Positions 1 to 10,329 of a stretch of 64,000 nucleotides of DNA are shown here, in pieces. This DNA comes from Lunularia cruciata. Its lineage: Eukaryota; Streptophyta; Marchantiopsida; Lunulariales; Lunulariaceae. The stretch covers positions 44,955,001 through 45,019,000 of the forward strand of contig OX419758.1 of assembly GCA_948567375.1 (NCBI GenBank), given 5' to 3'. A program made the position numbers and the translations under genes. Positions within the stretch are counted from its first letter, which is position 1; every line of letters starts with the position of its first letter. Below the pieces are notes generated by a model. The model ran no database searches. It was given only the letters and a program-made list of their open reading frames with translations, and had not been told where the DNA came from.

Positions 1-729
1 AAAGAGATGCTAGATGAGTCCCATAGCTTATGAGGCGTCCAAGGATATGGAGATAGCCATATTTATGTAGACTCAAATATAAGTTGTACAAAGTGGCACC
101 AAGGAGACTCAAAAGAAGTGTATAGAGATAGTGCCACTCATGAGACTCAGACCAAGATCAAGAATATAGAGAGTGTCATTGATGGGGCTAGGGAAGAGCC
201 TAATATTAGAACACCTAAATTTATAAGAAGAGCCTACATTATAACACCTACAGCCTGTTACATGGATATTATTGCTTGGAGACCTTGAGTATTAGATGAC
301 CTTGCATTCCCATCCACTTTTAGACATATAGCCAAGGAGATTTATTGGTTTGAGGAGAAGAGTATGGCAATATTTAATGAGCTATCATGACTAAGATGTT
401 AAAGACAATATGATTAAATCTAAAGAACTCATTATTTGGATCATTTATGCTCATGACAATAGGAGGCAAATTTTAGTTTTAGATGTTGGTTGTCTTGTGG
501 ATATTATGTGGGATATGAGTCCTCTTTGAGTCCAATGAAGGAACTTGGTAGAAGACTTTGGTGCTTGCATTATGGAGGTAGGATTATATTTATGTATATA
601 CCACAACTAACAAGAGATTTTGTAGAGTAATTTTTGACTTGGTATGAGCTTCTTTTGTATGGGTAGCAAGTGGATAAAGATAGAGCATCTATTTCAATCC
701 ATGTGGGATGAGGGTTTCCTACATCCAAA
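1..729. other. Left flank of the G1 insertion, unclassified
   Basis: I see no gene here. Reading frames are short and stop-rich. Because G1 is bounded by a 5-bp target duplication, this stretch was once continuous with the sequence that now starts at 12567. It is probably older repeat DNA, but it matches no element I recognise. Confidence 0.4.
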
Positions 730-734
730 AGTAC
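730..734. repeat. Target-site duplication of G1 (left copy)
   Basis: AGTAC here is repeated exactly at 12567-12571, immediately outside the two LTRs of G1. A perfect 5-bp duplication is the expected footprint of a gypsy integrase and fixes the outer limits of the element. Confidence 0.85.
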
Positions 735-1344
735 TATAATGTTCCAAGGACAGGAGAACCCCAAGAGAAATGAAAGAGAAAAAACATAAAAGAAACACAA
801 GGTTTCATCTCTCAATACTCCAATGCCCCAAAGAAACACCTTACTTTTATTATATAGCATCGAAGATCCACTCAAAGGGAGCTCAACACTTGGATCAGAT
901 ACATGGATTGGTGACATGTCATTGGAATCCACCCTAAGATTAGTTTTATTGGATTGGGGACAAGTCAATCCTTGTTATATTTGGTTGGTCAAACAAATTT
1001 AACCAAAGGGAATCTTTGGGGAATCTTCTTGTAGGAAGCTCAAAATAGCATAGGTGAGGTACCATTGGAAAGCTCTCAATGAGATGAACAAGGCATAGAA
1101 GGCAACAACTTTTCTCTTTGAAGGAGATCATCTTTCATTTGTTGAGGCCTAATTCATCCATTTAGGTCTCTAAAATTAGTCCTGAAGTTTTGAGGGAATT
1201 TTTAGCCTCTACTCCTATTAGTGAAAATACTCTTTTCGGTGACACCTTCGTATATTTGATCTACATAGACCATCATATATAACAACCCTCTAGATATTAC
1301 CAAGCCAATTTCTCTAGATAATATGTCTAGCTAATGGTATTACA
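735..1344 (-). repeat. 3' LTR of G1
   Basis: This aligns over its whole length with 11989-12566, including shared blocks such as GGATCAGATACATGGATTGG and TAGATAATATGTCTAG. On the minus strand it starts TGTAATACC and ends TTATA, so one terminal base has drifted from the TG..CA rule. It is preceded on the minus strand by a purine tract and followed by AGTAC. It is a little longer than its partner because of small indels. Confidence 0.85.
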
Positions 1345-1359
1345 AACCTCCTCCTTTTT
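1345..1359 (-). other. Polypurine tract of G1
   Basis: On the minus strand AAAAAGGAGGAGGTT lies directly before the TGTAATACC start of the 3' LTR. This is the expected primer for plus-strand DNA synthesis. It supports both the orientation and the LTR boundary. Confidence 0.8.
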
Positions 1360-1433
1360 AAGACACAACATCCTTGTTACAAAGCTATTGCTCAAAAGAT
1401 TGCACTAACAACGATGCATGAATCAAGTTAGCT

Positions 1434-1545
1434 ATTGGTTCCCATGTTGCCTCATATAATGGGTACCCTTTCCAATGTACATGTGGTTAGCGGGTACCAT
1501 GGATACATTTTTGGAGAATATGTTCGACTTTGTATTCCTCAATGC
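1434..1545 (-). pseudogene. G1 chromodomain remnant
   Basis: On the minus strand one frame reads EEYKVEHILQKC, then a stop, then WKGYPLYEATWEP. These are the conserved ends of a chromodomain (the E-x-Y-x-V strand and the W-x-G-Y/W-x-x-x-x-x-T-W-E-P segment). In chromoviruses this domain follows integrase and is thought to steer integration to marked chromatin. The in-frame stop and the weak middle part make it non-functional. Its position just inside the 3' LTR is the usual one. Confidence 0.75.
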
Positions 1546-1649
1546 CATCAATAAGTGTTGGAGAAGTTCTAACTTCTTATATGGAAGGAAAGTGGAATAG
1601 TCAGATTGCATATTTGCATAATAAGGAAACATAGAACATTAAATCAATC

Positions 1650-2640
1650 TTCATGTGTGGAGGTAGCTTGAGGTGATAGGCTATTATGCCAATTCTATGG
1701 AGGATAGGAAAAGGGCTAATAAAATGAGGTCTAAGCTAACAATGGCCAATTAATGTGAGGTTGGTTGTGAACAACCAAACTCAACCCCCAATGCTAAACT
1801 CCAGGTGTATGTGATGTACATATGCATATTTTTGCTATTGATTTGGGTATCTACAACTTGTGCTTGGTATTCTTCACACTTTGTTGGATTCTAGAAACAA
1901 AATCGTTGACAATATCAACTTTTGTAGCATTGGATGGGTCTTTACCAAGCTTGAAGGTGTGAAAGGATGTTTTCATACATGAGGAACAATGTTGTGACAT
2001 ATGTAGATGCATTCATCAAATTGTTGTAGGAAAATTCCAGGAAAATGGAAGTAAGGCGTCCCACATTTCTTGCTCTTCTTAGGTGAAGCTCCAAAGCATA
2101 TCCTCAATAGTAAAAATTTCTTGCTCTTTTTGTCCATAAGTTTATAAACTGATGGTAGGTTGTGGACATGGTAAGTTTAGTTTTGAAGATGCCAAAGAGT
2201 GTTCTCCAAAAAAAACTAGTGAATGGAGTGCTCCAATGGGTGATGACCACTCAAGACATGCCATGGTGAGAAAAGACTACAATTAAGCTAATTATAGACT
2301 AATCAAGTCCGTGGTTGTAAGACATACAAGAATCATTTTGCTACATTGATCTACAAACTCAAACCATGAGATGGTCTTGGGCAATTCACAAACCAGATCT
2401 ATGTTGATCTACTCCCATTTTTGTGTGGAAGTAGGGAGGAGTTGAAGGAGTCTTATGGGAGCTTAATTAGAGGCTGTATTTTGTTGATAGAATAAGCAGC
2501 TTTGAATATACTCCATTACATTGTTGCTCATCTTGTGCAAATAGTGATGGCATTTGATTGCATCTATAGGTCTTGTCCACTTCAATGTGACCTACAATGG
2601 TAGAATCATGACATTTTGCTAAGATGGTGATTCTTATGTC
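1650..2640 (-). pseudogene. G1 integrase remnant
   Basis: This is the region between RNase H and the chromodomain. The clearest piece is at about 2395-2300, where the minus strand reads NIDLVCELPKT, then FVDQCSKMILV. That matches the gypsy integrase core around the first catalytic Asp (usually DFVTGLPKT and VDRLTK). The zinc-binding part upstream and the rest of the core are too broken to place residue by residue. Boundaries are approximate. Confidence 0.6.
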
Positions 2641-2859
2641 TAGAGCATCCGGGATCCATAACTTGCCTTCATGAAAGGTGAGTCCTTGGATACTGTTACT
2701 CTTTGGATGATTGAGCTCCTACAATAGTCTGGTCTTTGTAGCAATAAAAATCTTTGGGCAGAATTTGGGTTCATCTTGATCTCTACTACCAAATTTTTCA
2801 CCATAGGAATTTGGGTGAATGCATTTTCAAATTGCTTCTTGCCTTCCACATATGTGATT

Positions 2860-3180
2860 GTCATGTTGAACCGTTGTCTCTACTTTGCCTAACATATCTA
2901 TCAACAAGATAGATCTTGTGATCTATTTCCATTACAAATGCCTTCTTGCCAAGATAGTGTTTCCAACACATGGGTGTAATGACAATAGCCCACTCTTCTT
3001 GTTTGGTGGTGTGATAGTTGTGCTCAACCAATAATAGATTTTGAGAGAAATATGCAATTGGGTGTCATTTGTGATTCTATTCATGTTGTAGGATTGCTTC
3101 TATCACAATACTTGATGCATCTATAGCCAACTTGATTGGAAATTTTGGGTCATATCATTTCAAAATAGGTGCATGTAGTA
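2860..3180 (-). pseudogene. G1 RNase H remnant
   Basis: On the minus strand FPIKLAIDASSIVIEAILQHE is followed by AYFSQNLLLVEHN. These match the start of gypsy RNase H (a TDAS-type catalytic Asp, then AxGAVLxQ) and its AYxSRKLxxAExNY segment. RNase H removes the RNA strand during reverse transcription. Frame breaks are present. It lies downstream of RT, as expected. Confidence 0.65.
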
Positions 3181-3379
3181 GTGCATCTTTCAAATCCTGA
3201 AAGGCCAATTCTTGTATGGTTCACCACATCCACTCCTCTCCTTGACAAGTAGTGTTGTTAGCGGTTCCATGACCTTAAAGAAGTCCTTGAAAATTTGATG
3301 ATAGAACCCCATCAATCCCAAGAAACTCTTGAGTTGAGTTTGATCTTCTATAGCTCCCCATTTCTAAATGATGTCTATT

Positions 3380-3990
3380 TTATCTATTAATACTTGGATA
3401 ACTTTTGCACTTACTCTATGCCCCAAGTAATCTACTTTAGACTTGCCAAACTCATACTTTGAGACTTTGTCATATAATTGGTTTTAGCATAGAATATGGA
3501 AGACTTCTTGTAGATGTTGCTTGTGCTCCTTCATCATCTTGTTGTAAACTAAGATATCATCCCGGAAAAAGTTATAGATTTATCCCTATATGGATGAAAT
3601 AAGTTATTTATCAAACTCATGAAAGTGGTTGGTATATTGGTGAGACCAAACCGCATCACCGACTACTCAAAGTGACCATACCTTGTTCATAAGGCAATTT
3701 TGTGTGTATCTTCCTTTGTGATCTTAATCTGGTTATAATAGCTCTATAGATCAAGTGTGGTGAATTTTTTTGCCCTGTTGAGTTCATTGAACATATCTCC
3801 ATGCAAGGTTTTGGGTTTTTGTTCTTCATCGTTTGTTGATTTAGGGTCCAATAGTCAATGCACATGCATATTGTACTGTCCTTCTTCTTCACAAACAAGA
3901 TGAGAGCCCCATATGGTGATACATTGAGTTGGATAAACCCTTCCTGCAACATATCCTTGATTTGAGCCTTGCATTCCTCTAACTCATGAG
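3380..3990 (-). pseudogene. G1 reverse transcriptase remnant
   Basis: The segment at 3952-3656 holds [20 protein letters not shown] and [17 protein letters not shown], matching RT motifs with consensus SPWxxPVLxVKKKDG and CVDYRxLNxxTxxxxYPLP. Further down, at about 3576-3545, the minus strand reads FRDDILVY. This is the YxDD catalytic box, with both Asp kept (3556-3561). Several frameshifts separate these parts. Confidence 0.75.
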
Positions 3991-4283
3991 TTGATAGTCA
4001 ATATGGAGCCTTACAAGGAAGTGTCTTCCCAAAAAGTATCTAAATGATCTACTCTCCTTTTTGGTGGTAATTTTGAGAGTAAATCATCAAGAAAGACATC
4101 TTTAGACTCATTGACCACATCTTTTGAATTCTTAGGAATTTTTCCATCAACTTAAGCACTCTAGACTTCTCTTATTAGATCCATGAAAAATTTATCTCTC
4201 TTATCAATAGTTGTTGTCCATATAACATAGAGAGGTCATCTTGCCTTTGCAATCTTTCTCCATCTCCAATGATCTTTCATTGG

Positions 4284-4565
4284 CTATTTCTCACTATTTT
4301 TTCTCCAATTGACTATGGATTTGTAGTGCTCTATCCATGGTATGCCTAAGATCACATTACAACAAGCCCATTTCACTTGCCACTCAATTTCTTCTTGATA
4401 CTCTCCTATAACAAGTGCTACCTTTCTAGGTAATGACTCAATCTTCTTTGTCTGACCATTACATAACTCTACTTCTTCATTCTCATCTTTCTCTCTAACC
4501 TTCTTGCAAAAGAGCAAGACAAGAAATTTTTTGTTGCTCCAAGGTCTATCAATATTCTCATCTAA
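4284..4565 (-). pseudogene. G1 aspartic protease remnant
   Basis: Reading leftward from 4562, the minus strand gives ILIDLGATKNFLS, the retropepsin active site (usual form DSGAT) with Ser changed to Leu. After a frameshift near 4510 the domain continues to VILGIPWIEHYKSIVNW, the typical C-terminal LGxPWLxxHxPxIDW segment. Retropepsin would cut the Gag-Pol polyprotein. It is separated from the G1 gag by the G2 insertion. Confidence 0.72.
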
Positions 4566-4678
4566 TTTTCTTCTTGGACTCTATTTACAACAATCAATTT
4601 TTTGTTTGTCTTCCTCAACCTTTGCACACTTGTCTTCTTCCTCCCCCCGCTTCTACTCTTCTCTGTTAATCTAGTAAG

Positions 4679-5105
4679 TGTAAAAGACCAAATCCAAGAA
4701 GAGAAATAGGAGAATGAAAACTCACATTGGGACACTTGAATGAGATAAAAATTCCAAATGCCTAGCATGAGCTTTGGCTTTGGTATTTATAGGTAGCATA
4801 CAAGGCCCTTGAGAAGTTTCTCAAGAAGCTTCCTCAAGCTGCTTTCTTAGAGTGCAAGCCAAGTTAACTAGGAAACTTCTAGAGAAGCTTCCTTCTAGAA
4901 ACCGCCTACTTGACGTGCAAGCTAAGCTAGTTGGAAGCTTCTAGAAGCTTCAATCTAGAAGCTACTTTCTTGAGATGCAAGCTAAGCTAGGCAAGAAGAT
5001 TCCCAAAAAGCTTCCTAGATACTTCCAGAATATTCTAGGATAATTTGTCTTATGTGCTACTTTATAAGCCCGACTAACTTTATTGCTAAACTCCATATTG
5101 TTACA
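4679..5105 (-). repeat. 3' LTR of G2
   Basis: This is a 427-bp copy of 9895-10320 that begins TGTAAAAGACC and ends TTGTTACA on the plus strand, so both TG and CA termini are intact. Its centre holds about three imperfect units of roughly 65 bp rich in AAGCTT and TTCTAGAA motifs. A TATA box (TTTATA on the plus strand) lies at 4786-4791. Confidence 0.92.
4933..4952. promoter_or_regulatory. Perfect heat-shock element in the G2 3' LTR
   Basis: GAAGCTTCTAGAAGCTTC at 4934-4951 is four alternating nGAAn/nTTCn units in exact 5-bp phase, the consensus binding site for heat-shock factor trimers. It is also a perfect palindrome. Further TTCnnGAA pairs lie nearby. It sits upstream of the TATA box in the LTR's own orientation. 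The match is seen directly. That it works is inferred. Confidence 0.6.
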
Positions 5106-5120
5106 TATTCTCCCGCCACT
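5106..5120 (-). other. Polypurine tract of G2
   Basis: On the minus strand AGTGGCGGGAGAATA directly precedes the TGTAACAATA start of the 3' LTR. This is the plus-strand primer and confirms orientation and LTR end. Confidence 0.85.
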
Positions 5121-5179
5121 AATTGGTGAAGTCCTTGTCGCCAGTGAAGCTTCAAATTCCTAGATGGCCGTTTGTGCAT

Positions 5180-5334
5180 TTTGGAGGTGAGAAAGAGGTT
5201 CCCATGTGGCATCATGAAGGGGATACCCTTTCCAAAGGACCTTGTACTCCGTATGTTGGCGACGGCCTTGTTGAATATGGCGACGCGTAAGGATACGATC
5301 AACTTTGTACTCCTTATGATCATTGATAGGGACA
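5180..5334 (-). pseudogene. G2 chromodomain, largely intact
   Basis: On the minus strand, without a stop, the frame reads HKEYKVDRILTRR, then a short basic stretch, then EYKVLWKGYPLHDATWEP and a helical tail ending near NAQTAI. This is a full chromodomain: first strand with Y and V, the W-K-G-Y core, the TWEP motif and the C-terminal helix. It lies between integrase and the polypurine tract, as in chromoviruses. The frame has no ATG because it is the end of the polyprotein. A stop (TAG) follows the helix. Its good preservation contrasts with the broken integrase before it. Confidence 0.85.
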
Positions 5335-5399
5335 GGAAGAGAGGGAGGTTGGACTCAAGAAGAAAAGGAAGGGGGGTTAGGAACAAAGGATTTCAACTT

Positions 5400-6330
5400 G
5401 GAAACATGAAAGATAGGATGGAGACGCATATGACAAGGCAAGGCAAGTCGATAAGTAATAGAACAGTAAAGACAATTTGGGTGATATCAAAGGGTCCTAT
5501 CCAATTAAGGGCATGTTTAGAAACTTGGGTATCAAGTAGGAGAGGGAGGTTACTAGAGGATAGCATGACTTTATCACCGACTTCAAAGGTGAGATCACGA
5601 CGATGGTGATCCGCATATTGTTTTTGGTGATTTTGAGCAACAAGGAGGTGAGACTTGGCTTATTGGAGAGATTGGGATATAGTGGTCAAGAATGTGGAAG
5701 TATGAGGAACCTGAGATGGAAGGGGAGCAAGAAAAGAATCTGGAACAAGATCTTGGCCAAAATTGAGAAAGAAAGGAGAAAATCCGGTGCTTGCCTATTT
5801 GGGATTGTTGTAGTCAAATTTTGCAGCTGCAAGACATTCATCCCAGTTGGTATGGTAGACATTGACAAAAACACACAACATATCCTCCTATGTACAATTT
5901 TCACATTCGGTTTGTCCATCAGTTTAAGGATGATAGGCCGTGGACAAAGCAAGCTTGGTGCCGAGTATCTGGAAGAATGCTTGCCAAAACTTCCTAGTAA
6001 ATCAAGGATCACGGTCAAAGATGAGTACACATGGCATCCCATGATGCTTGAAGACATTGTCAAAGTAGATTTGCGCTAAGGTTAAAGCATCCATGGTATC
6101 ACAGGTTGGTGCCAAGTGGATTTGCTTACTAAGCTTATCCACAAACACCATGATTGCGGTGTGTCCTTGTTTTGTCTTTGGCAAAGATGTGATGAGATCC
6201 AAGTTCACATGCTCCTAATGAGCGGATGGAATGGCGGTTGAAGGAGTCCACTTGGCTTTTGGTTGCTAGCCTTGTTACGTTGGCAGCTCTCACACAATCA
6301 CAAAAATTATCAAACATCTCATGTCATGTT
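5400..6330 (-). pseudogene. G2 integrase
   Basis: Three parts are visible on the minus strand: a zinc-finger remnant with CDCVRAANVTRL near 6300-6260; the core from 6208 with DLITSLPKTKQGHTAIMVF, VDKLSKQIHLAP and FDRDP, giving the first two catalytic Asp; and, after frameshifts near 6000, YHP, a stop, TDGQTECENC, which keeps the catalytic Glu. The C-terminal part runs on through a GPF-type segment to the chromodomain. Integrase joins element DNA to the host chromosome. At least two frameshifts and several stops kill it. Confidence 0.8.
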
Positions 6331-6699
6331 GGGCCACCACTATTGACATTGGAGGGTACCCAAGGTCTTGTCCACACCCATGTGACCAGCGATGAGTAAA
6401 TCATGGGCTTCTTGAAGGCGCACAAGTCAAAGATCACCTTTAGTTGGAACATAGATCCAATCCTCATGGAATAAAAGGCCCTCCTTGATGGAAAAGGTGT
6501 TGTACTCCTTATCGCATGCCGTAAGGCAACCATGTATCATTTGGACGAAGGGATCTTGGTGTAGAGCTGACTGAAACTTGTTTTGGACCTTGGAGTCAAT
6601 TGACACCATTGAAATTGCCGTTGTGATGAGAAGAAGAGCCTTCAAATCAAGTCATCATGATAAAGCATCAAGGATGACATGGAACTGACCTGGTTTGTA

Positions 6700-7100
6700 T
6701 TCAAGTTTGATGTCATATAGTTGGAGTTGTTCTTCCTATCAATAATGTTGACTTTTCATGTGTTACAAGTATAAGGTCTACAACAATGGTTTGTGATCAG
6801 TTTGTATGATCACTTGTTTCCCCAAGAGGTAATGCCTCCATACCTTGGTGGCATATACCATTGCAAGTTGTTCTTGATTTCAAGCAGAGTAGTTTTGTTC
6901 AGCCGTATTGAGTCGGCAAGACACAAAGGCAATGGGATGGAGTCCATTTGGGAATTCTTGTTGTAGCATGGCTCCAATTGCAAAGTTAGAAGCATCAAAA
7001 TCAACCACACAAGGTAGTTGAGGATCATATGGTTGAAGAATGGGTCTTGAAGATACCATATTGGAATGTTTCTTCATGTTTGGTGGTCCATTGGAAGCTC
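6700..7100 (-). pseudogene. G2 RNase H
   Basis: At 7077-6880 the minus strand reads PQLPCVVDFDASNFAIGAML, then HPIAFVSCRLNTAEQNYSA. These are the catalytic DAS motif and the AFxSRxLNxAExNY segment of gypsy RNase H. A frameshift follows near 6880 into a second frame with YNKNSQMDSIPLPLCL. The end merges with the tether before integrase. Confidence 0.8.
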
Positions 7101-7222
7101 AATTTTTTTCCCAAGAGGTCAGTCAATGGTGCAACCACATGAGCATAATAATGGATGAACCATTAGTAAAAGCTAGCCAATCCATTGAATGCCCGTACTT
7201 CTGTAGCATCCTTTGGGGTAGG

Positions 7223-7930
7223 CTAATCAGTAATGGCCTTGATTTTCTCTTCTTCCATCTTGATCCTCTCTAATGAGATCTTATGACCCAAGAAGGTAAC
7301 CTCCTTTTGCCAAAAGGCACACTTTGACTTCTTGCAGTAAAATTTCCATAGTCGTAGTCGTCTTAGGACTTCTCGCACACGATTAACATGTTCTACCTCT
7401 GTCTTACTGTAAATTAAGATATCATCCAAGAACACCACCACGGACCGATCCAATAGTCCATCCACCACCCAATGCATCTGATCTATGAAGATTGGTAGAG
7501 CATTGGTGAGTCCAAAAGGTAGAACTCTCTACTCAAAATGCTCATACCTTGTACAAAAGGCAGTCTTTTGCACATCCTCTCTAACAATAGGAATTTGCCA
7601 AAAGCTATCGCAAAGATCCAGCTTGGAAAAGTAGTATGCTCCACTTAGTTGATCAAGCAAGTCATCAATCCGAGGCAAGGGATATGCATTCTTCATAATT
7701 TGCTTATTGAGCCCACGATAATCAATACAAAAATGAAGTCCTCCATCTTTCTTTGGAACAAATAGTACCGGTGCTCCCCAAGGAGAGGAACTATGTTGCA
7801 TGAAGTCCTTCTCCAACAACTTTGTAAGTGTTATTTGCAACTCCTCCAACTCCTTTGGTGAGAGTTGATAGATTGGTCTACTCACTTGAGTACTTCCTAG
7901 CAATAACTTGATCTTGAAGGGCATACCTCA
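7223..7930 (-). pseudogene. G2 reverse transcriptase
   Basis: This is the best preserved RT in the window. Segment 7924-7529 holds [47 protein letters not shown] and [14 protein letters not shown], which are RT motifs with the first catalytic Asp (KLDL). After a break at about 7525-7480, segment 7477-7223 holds VVVFLDDILIYSK with the two catalytic Asp (7421-7426) and the thumb start CAFWQKEVTFLGHKIS. Only one frame interruption separates the two halves. Confidence 0.88.
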
Positions 7931-8223
7931 ATTGGAGTGTAATCCCTTTGGCAGATCATCCAGAAACACGTCTTCAAACTCCTAAACTATCCGATCAACC
8001 ATTGCTTGATGAGGCTCTTGGCCCTACTCTGATTGTTCTTGTGCAATCGGCTTGATCCACACCGCAAATACAGACTTATCTTCCTCCAAAGCTTGCTCTA
8101 TGGCTGCTTTACTAACCAACTTCCCTTCCAGCTACTCATCTCTCTTCCAAGCTTGCTCCATGGTTGGCTTCTTGGCAAACTTCTCATCTTGGGACTCCAC
8201 TTCCTACAAGGTTTGCTCTATGG

Positions 8224-8691
8224 CTACCTTCTTGACAAACTTCCCATCTTGGGACTGATTATTCTTAGGTTCTTACTCAGAGATGCTAGACAACCTAATT
8301 GGAAATTCCTACCTTGGTGTTGTACTTGAATTTGGCATTGGGTCCAATCTAATTGAACCTTATGATGTTCAAGCCAAGGTAGACCCGGAATGATATCATA
8401 GTGTAGAGGTGCCACTACAAACCTCATACACTCCAAATTTTCCTTCCCAATCTTGAAGGTAACAAGATGCAAGGTGCGGAATGCAAAACCCTTTCTACCA
8501 TCTGCCATCATCAAACTACTTCCAATCACTAGCTTGATTGGAATACCCAATTCCTTTGCTACTTGCATAGACATGCAATTATCTGGACTTCCATAATGAA
8601 CCAAAATCCTACAACCCAGATTAGATCTCGTACCTTGCAAGTGAAGCAAACTTGCATAGGTCGAGCCTTCAATCCCATTGGAACTAATCAA
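8224..8691 (-). pseudogene. G2 aspartic protease with altered active site
   Basis: This is a 155-codon open segment. The active site reads ILVHYGSPDNCMS where the family has VDSGSxxNFxS, so the catalytic Asp-Ser is replaced by His-Tyr and the enzyme would be inactive. Downstream it keeps the flap and hydrophobic parts and the typical IIPGLPWLEHHKVQLDW end. G3 carries a related protease at 43950-44260 with a different active-site change. Confidence 0.8.
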
Positions 8692-8734
8692 GCTCCCAAT
8701 AGGAGGCTCAAAATCTCCTACTGGGATTCCTTGT

Positions 8735-9624
8735 TTCCTTGGTCATTTTGCTCCACAACCTCTACCTGGGCAACTTGTCAAGGTCGTCCATTCTTGAGAA
8801 GACATCCAGCAATGTGATGCCCCAATTGATAACAATAAAAATAACCGCCATTTTGTTGTTGTTTCTCTCTATCAGCCGTGCCAAGTGGTCTTCATTGAAT
8901 GACATCAATCTCCATTGGTGCTGCCTCCTCTACTTGTGTGTGGTGTATTGGTAGGCTCTGTGGATGTCGAGGTCAAGATCAAGTTGTTTCCACCAAGGAA
9001 TCAAAATGTTTGGCTAACCGCATGGCTTCCTCCAAGTGTTGTGGCTCTTGCATGGTTACCTCTAATTTGGTTCTCGCCTTCAAGCCCCTCACAAATTGAT
9101 CTAGAGCTTCACCGTCCAACATATCTGGAATTTGCATGATGGTGTTTTGGAACTATGTGATGTAACTTCTTACAGAGCCAATCTATTTCAACTGTGCCAA
9201 CTTATCCTGTATAGCTCGTGTGGCATTTATAGCTTAGAACCAACTAGTTATTACGCTCTTGAATTTTGCCCATGTCAAGATTGGTGCAACAATTTTTTGT
9301 TCAGCTCGCTCCACTTGGAATCTCCACCATAGTTTTGCTACTCTATCCAATTGGCTAGAAGCCAAGAGAATCTAGTTTTTGCTCGTCTTGTAGATTGGTA
9401 GCTTCAAAATAACATTTACAATCAAACACAAAATTCTCCACTGCACCTGGAAGATTCTTGCCTTCAAATACCTTAGGTTTAGGGAATTTGATCCAATCTT
9501 CTCCTTCTTGAATTGATACTCTATCCACCTGCTCTTGTCATCAAAGATATTGTTCATCCAACAATCAAGTAAGGTGCTCAATTTGTTGTTGCATGGCAAG
9601 GATAACATCGGGTATTGTCACCAT
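8735..9624 (-). pseudogene. G2 gag
   Basis: The minus strand starts MVTIPDVILAMQQQIEHL (ATG at 9624-9622), then FPKPKVFEGKNLPGAVENF and FDCKCYFEAT, which is the capsid start of this chromovirus family. G3 shares it at 42950 onward. A zinc knuckle near 8865-8805 reads GYFYCYQLGHHIAGC, so the first Cys of CxxCxxxxHxxxxC is lost. TGA and TAG stops interrupt the frame. Gag forms the particle and the knuckle binds RNA. Confidence 0.75.
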
Positions 9625-9878
9625 GGTTGCTACTCTATCATACCACTCCCAACCTTTTTAATTTATTAGCACATAGAAACAGCACATCCACCATTCTCCA
9701 TAAGTTACAACCGGAAGCACCAAGGGTTCCTCAGATATGGTGGTCATGTGCATAAAATCTTGTCCAAAGTGCGAGGTGATGAATTGTGTGAAACAATGCT
9801 TGGTGGTATTTGGACACAAAAATCCCAATGGTTTGGTGGAAGTGGATTTGGTGGTCCATAAATTCCATCCATCCCATT

Positions 9879-9893
9879 CCTACTTTGATACCA
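9879..9893 (-). other. Primer binding site of G2
   Basis: On the minus strand TGGTATCAAAGTAGG follows the 5' LTR after one base. It matches the initiator-Met tRNA type site TGGTATCAGAGC at 10 of the first 12 bases. The iMet tRNA would prime minus-strand synthesis. Confidence 0.85.
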
Positions 9894-10000
9894 ATATAAA
9901 AGACCAAATCCAAAGAGAGAAATAGGAGAATGGAAACTCACATTGGGACACTTGAATGAGGGACAAATCCAAATGCCTAGCATGAGCTTTGGCTTTGATA

Positions 10001-10006
10001 TTTATA
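10001..10006 (-). promoter_or_regulatory. TATA box of the G2 5' LTR
   Basis: The minus strand reads GCTATAAATATC, a good plant TATA box, kept in the partner LTR at 4786-4791. It lies about 20-160 bp downstream of the GAAGCTTC array and about 110 bp before the LTR end, so U3 ends near here. Confidence 0.6.
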
Positions 10007-10148
10007 GCTAGCATACAAGGCCGTTGAGAAGCTTCTTAAGAAGCTTCCTCAAGCCGCTTTCTTAGAGTGCAAGCCAAGTTAACTAAGAAGCTTCTCAAGA
10101 AGCTTCCTTCTAGAAGCTGTCTACTTGACGTGCAAGCTAAGCTAGTTG

Positions 10149-10175
10149 GAAGCTTCAAGAAGCTTCCTTCCAGAA
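10149..10175. promoter_or_regulatory. Heat-shock element in the G2 5' LTR
   Basis: GAAGCTTCAAGAAGCTTC at 10149-10166 has four units in exact 5-bp phase. TTCCAGAA follows at 10168-10175. The two central bases differ from the 3' LTR copy (AA for TA), but these are the free positions of the consensus, so the heat-shock-factor pattern is kept in both LTRs. Other GAAGCTTC pairs at 10028-10047 and 10087-10115 are out of phase. Confidence 0.6.
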
Positions 10176-10329
10176 ACTACTTACTTGAAGTGCAAGCTAA
10201 GCTAGCCAGGAAGATTCCCAAGAATCTTCCTAGATACTTCCAAAATATTCTAGGCTAATTTGTCTTATGTGCTACTTTGTAAGCCCAACTAACTTTGTCA
10301 CTAAACTCCATATTGTTACAATAAGGCCA

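Larger units (their letters stand above)
4679..10320 (-). mobile_element. G2: Ty3/gypsy chromovirus nested in G1
   Basis: G2 is a 5.64-kb element on the minus strand inserted between the gag zinc knuckle and the protease of G1. It has LTRs at 9895-10320 (5') and 4679-5105 (3'), an iMet-type primer site, gag, protease, RT, RNase H, integrase, a chromodomain and a polypurine tract. The target duplication is GTAAG (4674-4678) and ATAAG (10321-10325), one mismatch. The LTRs differ at roughly one base in ten by eye, so it is old but younger than G1. Many stops are TGA or TAG where CGA, CAG or TGG is expected. The primer site and chromodomain point to the chromovirus lineage. G3 at 42485-47837 is a close relative. 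Confidence 0.92.
9895..10320 (-). repeat. 5' LTR of G2
   Basis: This is a 426-bp partner of 4679-5105. In the transcription direction it starts TGTAACAATATGG, then the three tandem units rich in GAAGCTTC, then a TATA box at 10006-10001, then the leader to the primer site. The last base pair has drifted (TATA instead of TG at the plus-strand left end). Confidence 0.92.

Noticed and set aside
5172-6079. Plus-strand open frames of 145 and 158 codons
   Set aside because: They lie opposite the G2 integrase and chromodomain, which match known motifs on the minus strand. The plus-strand products have no motif.
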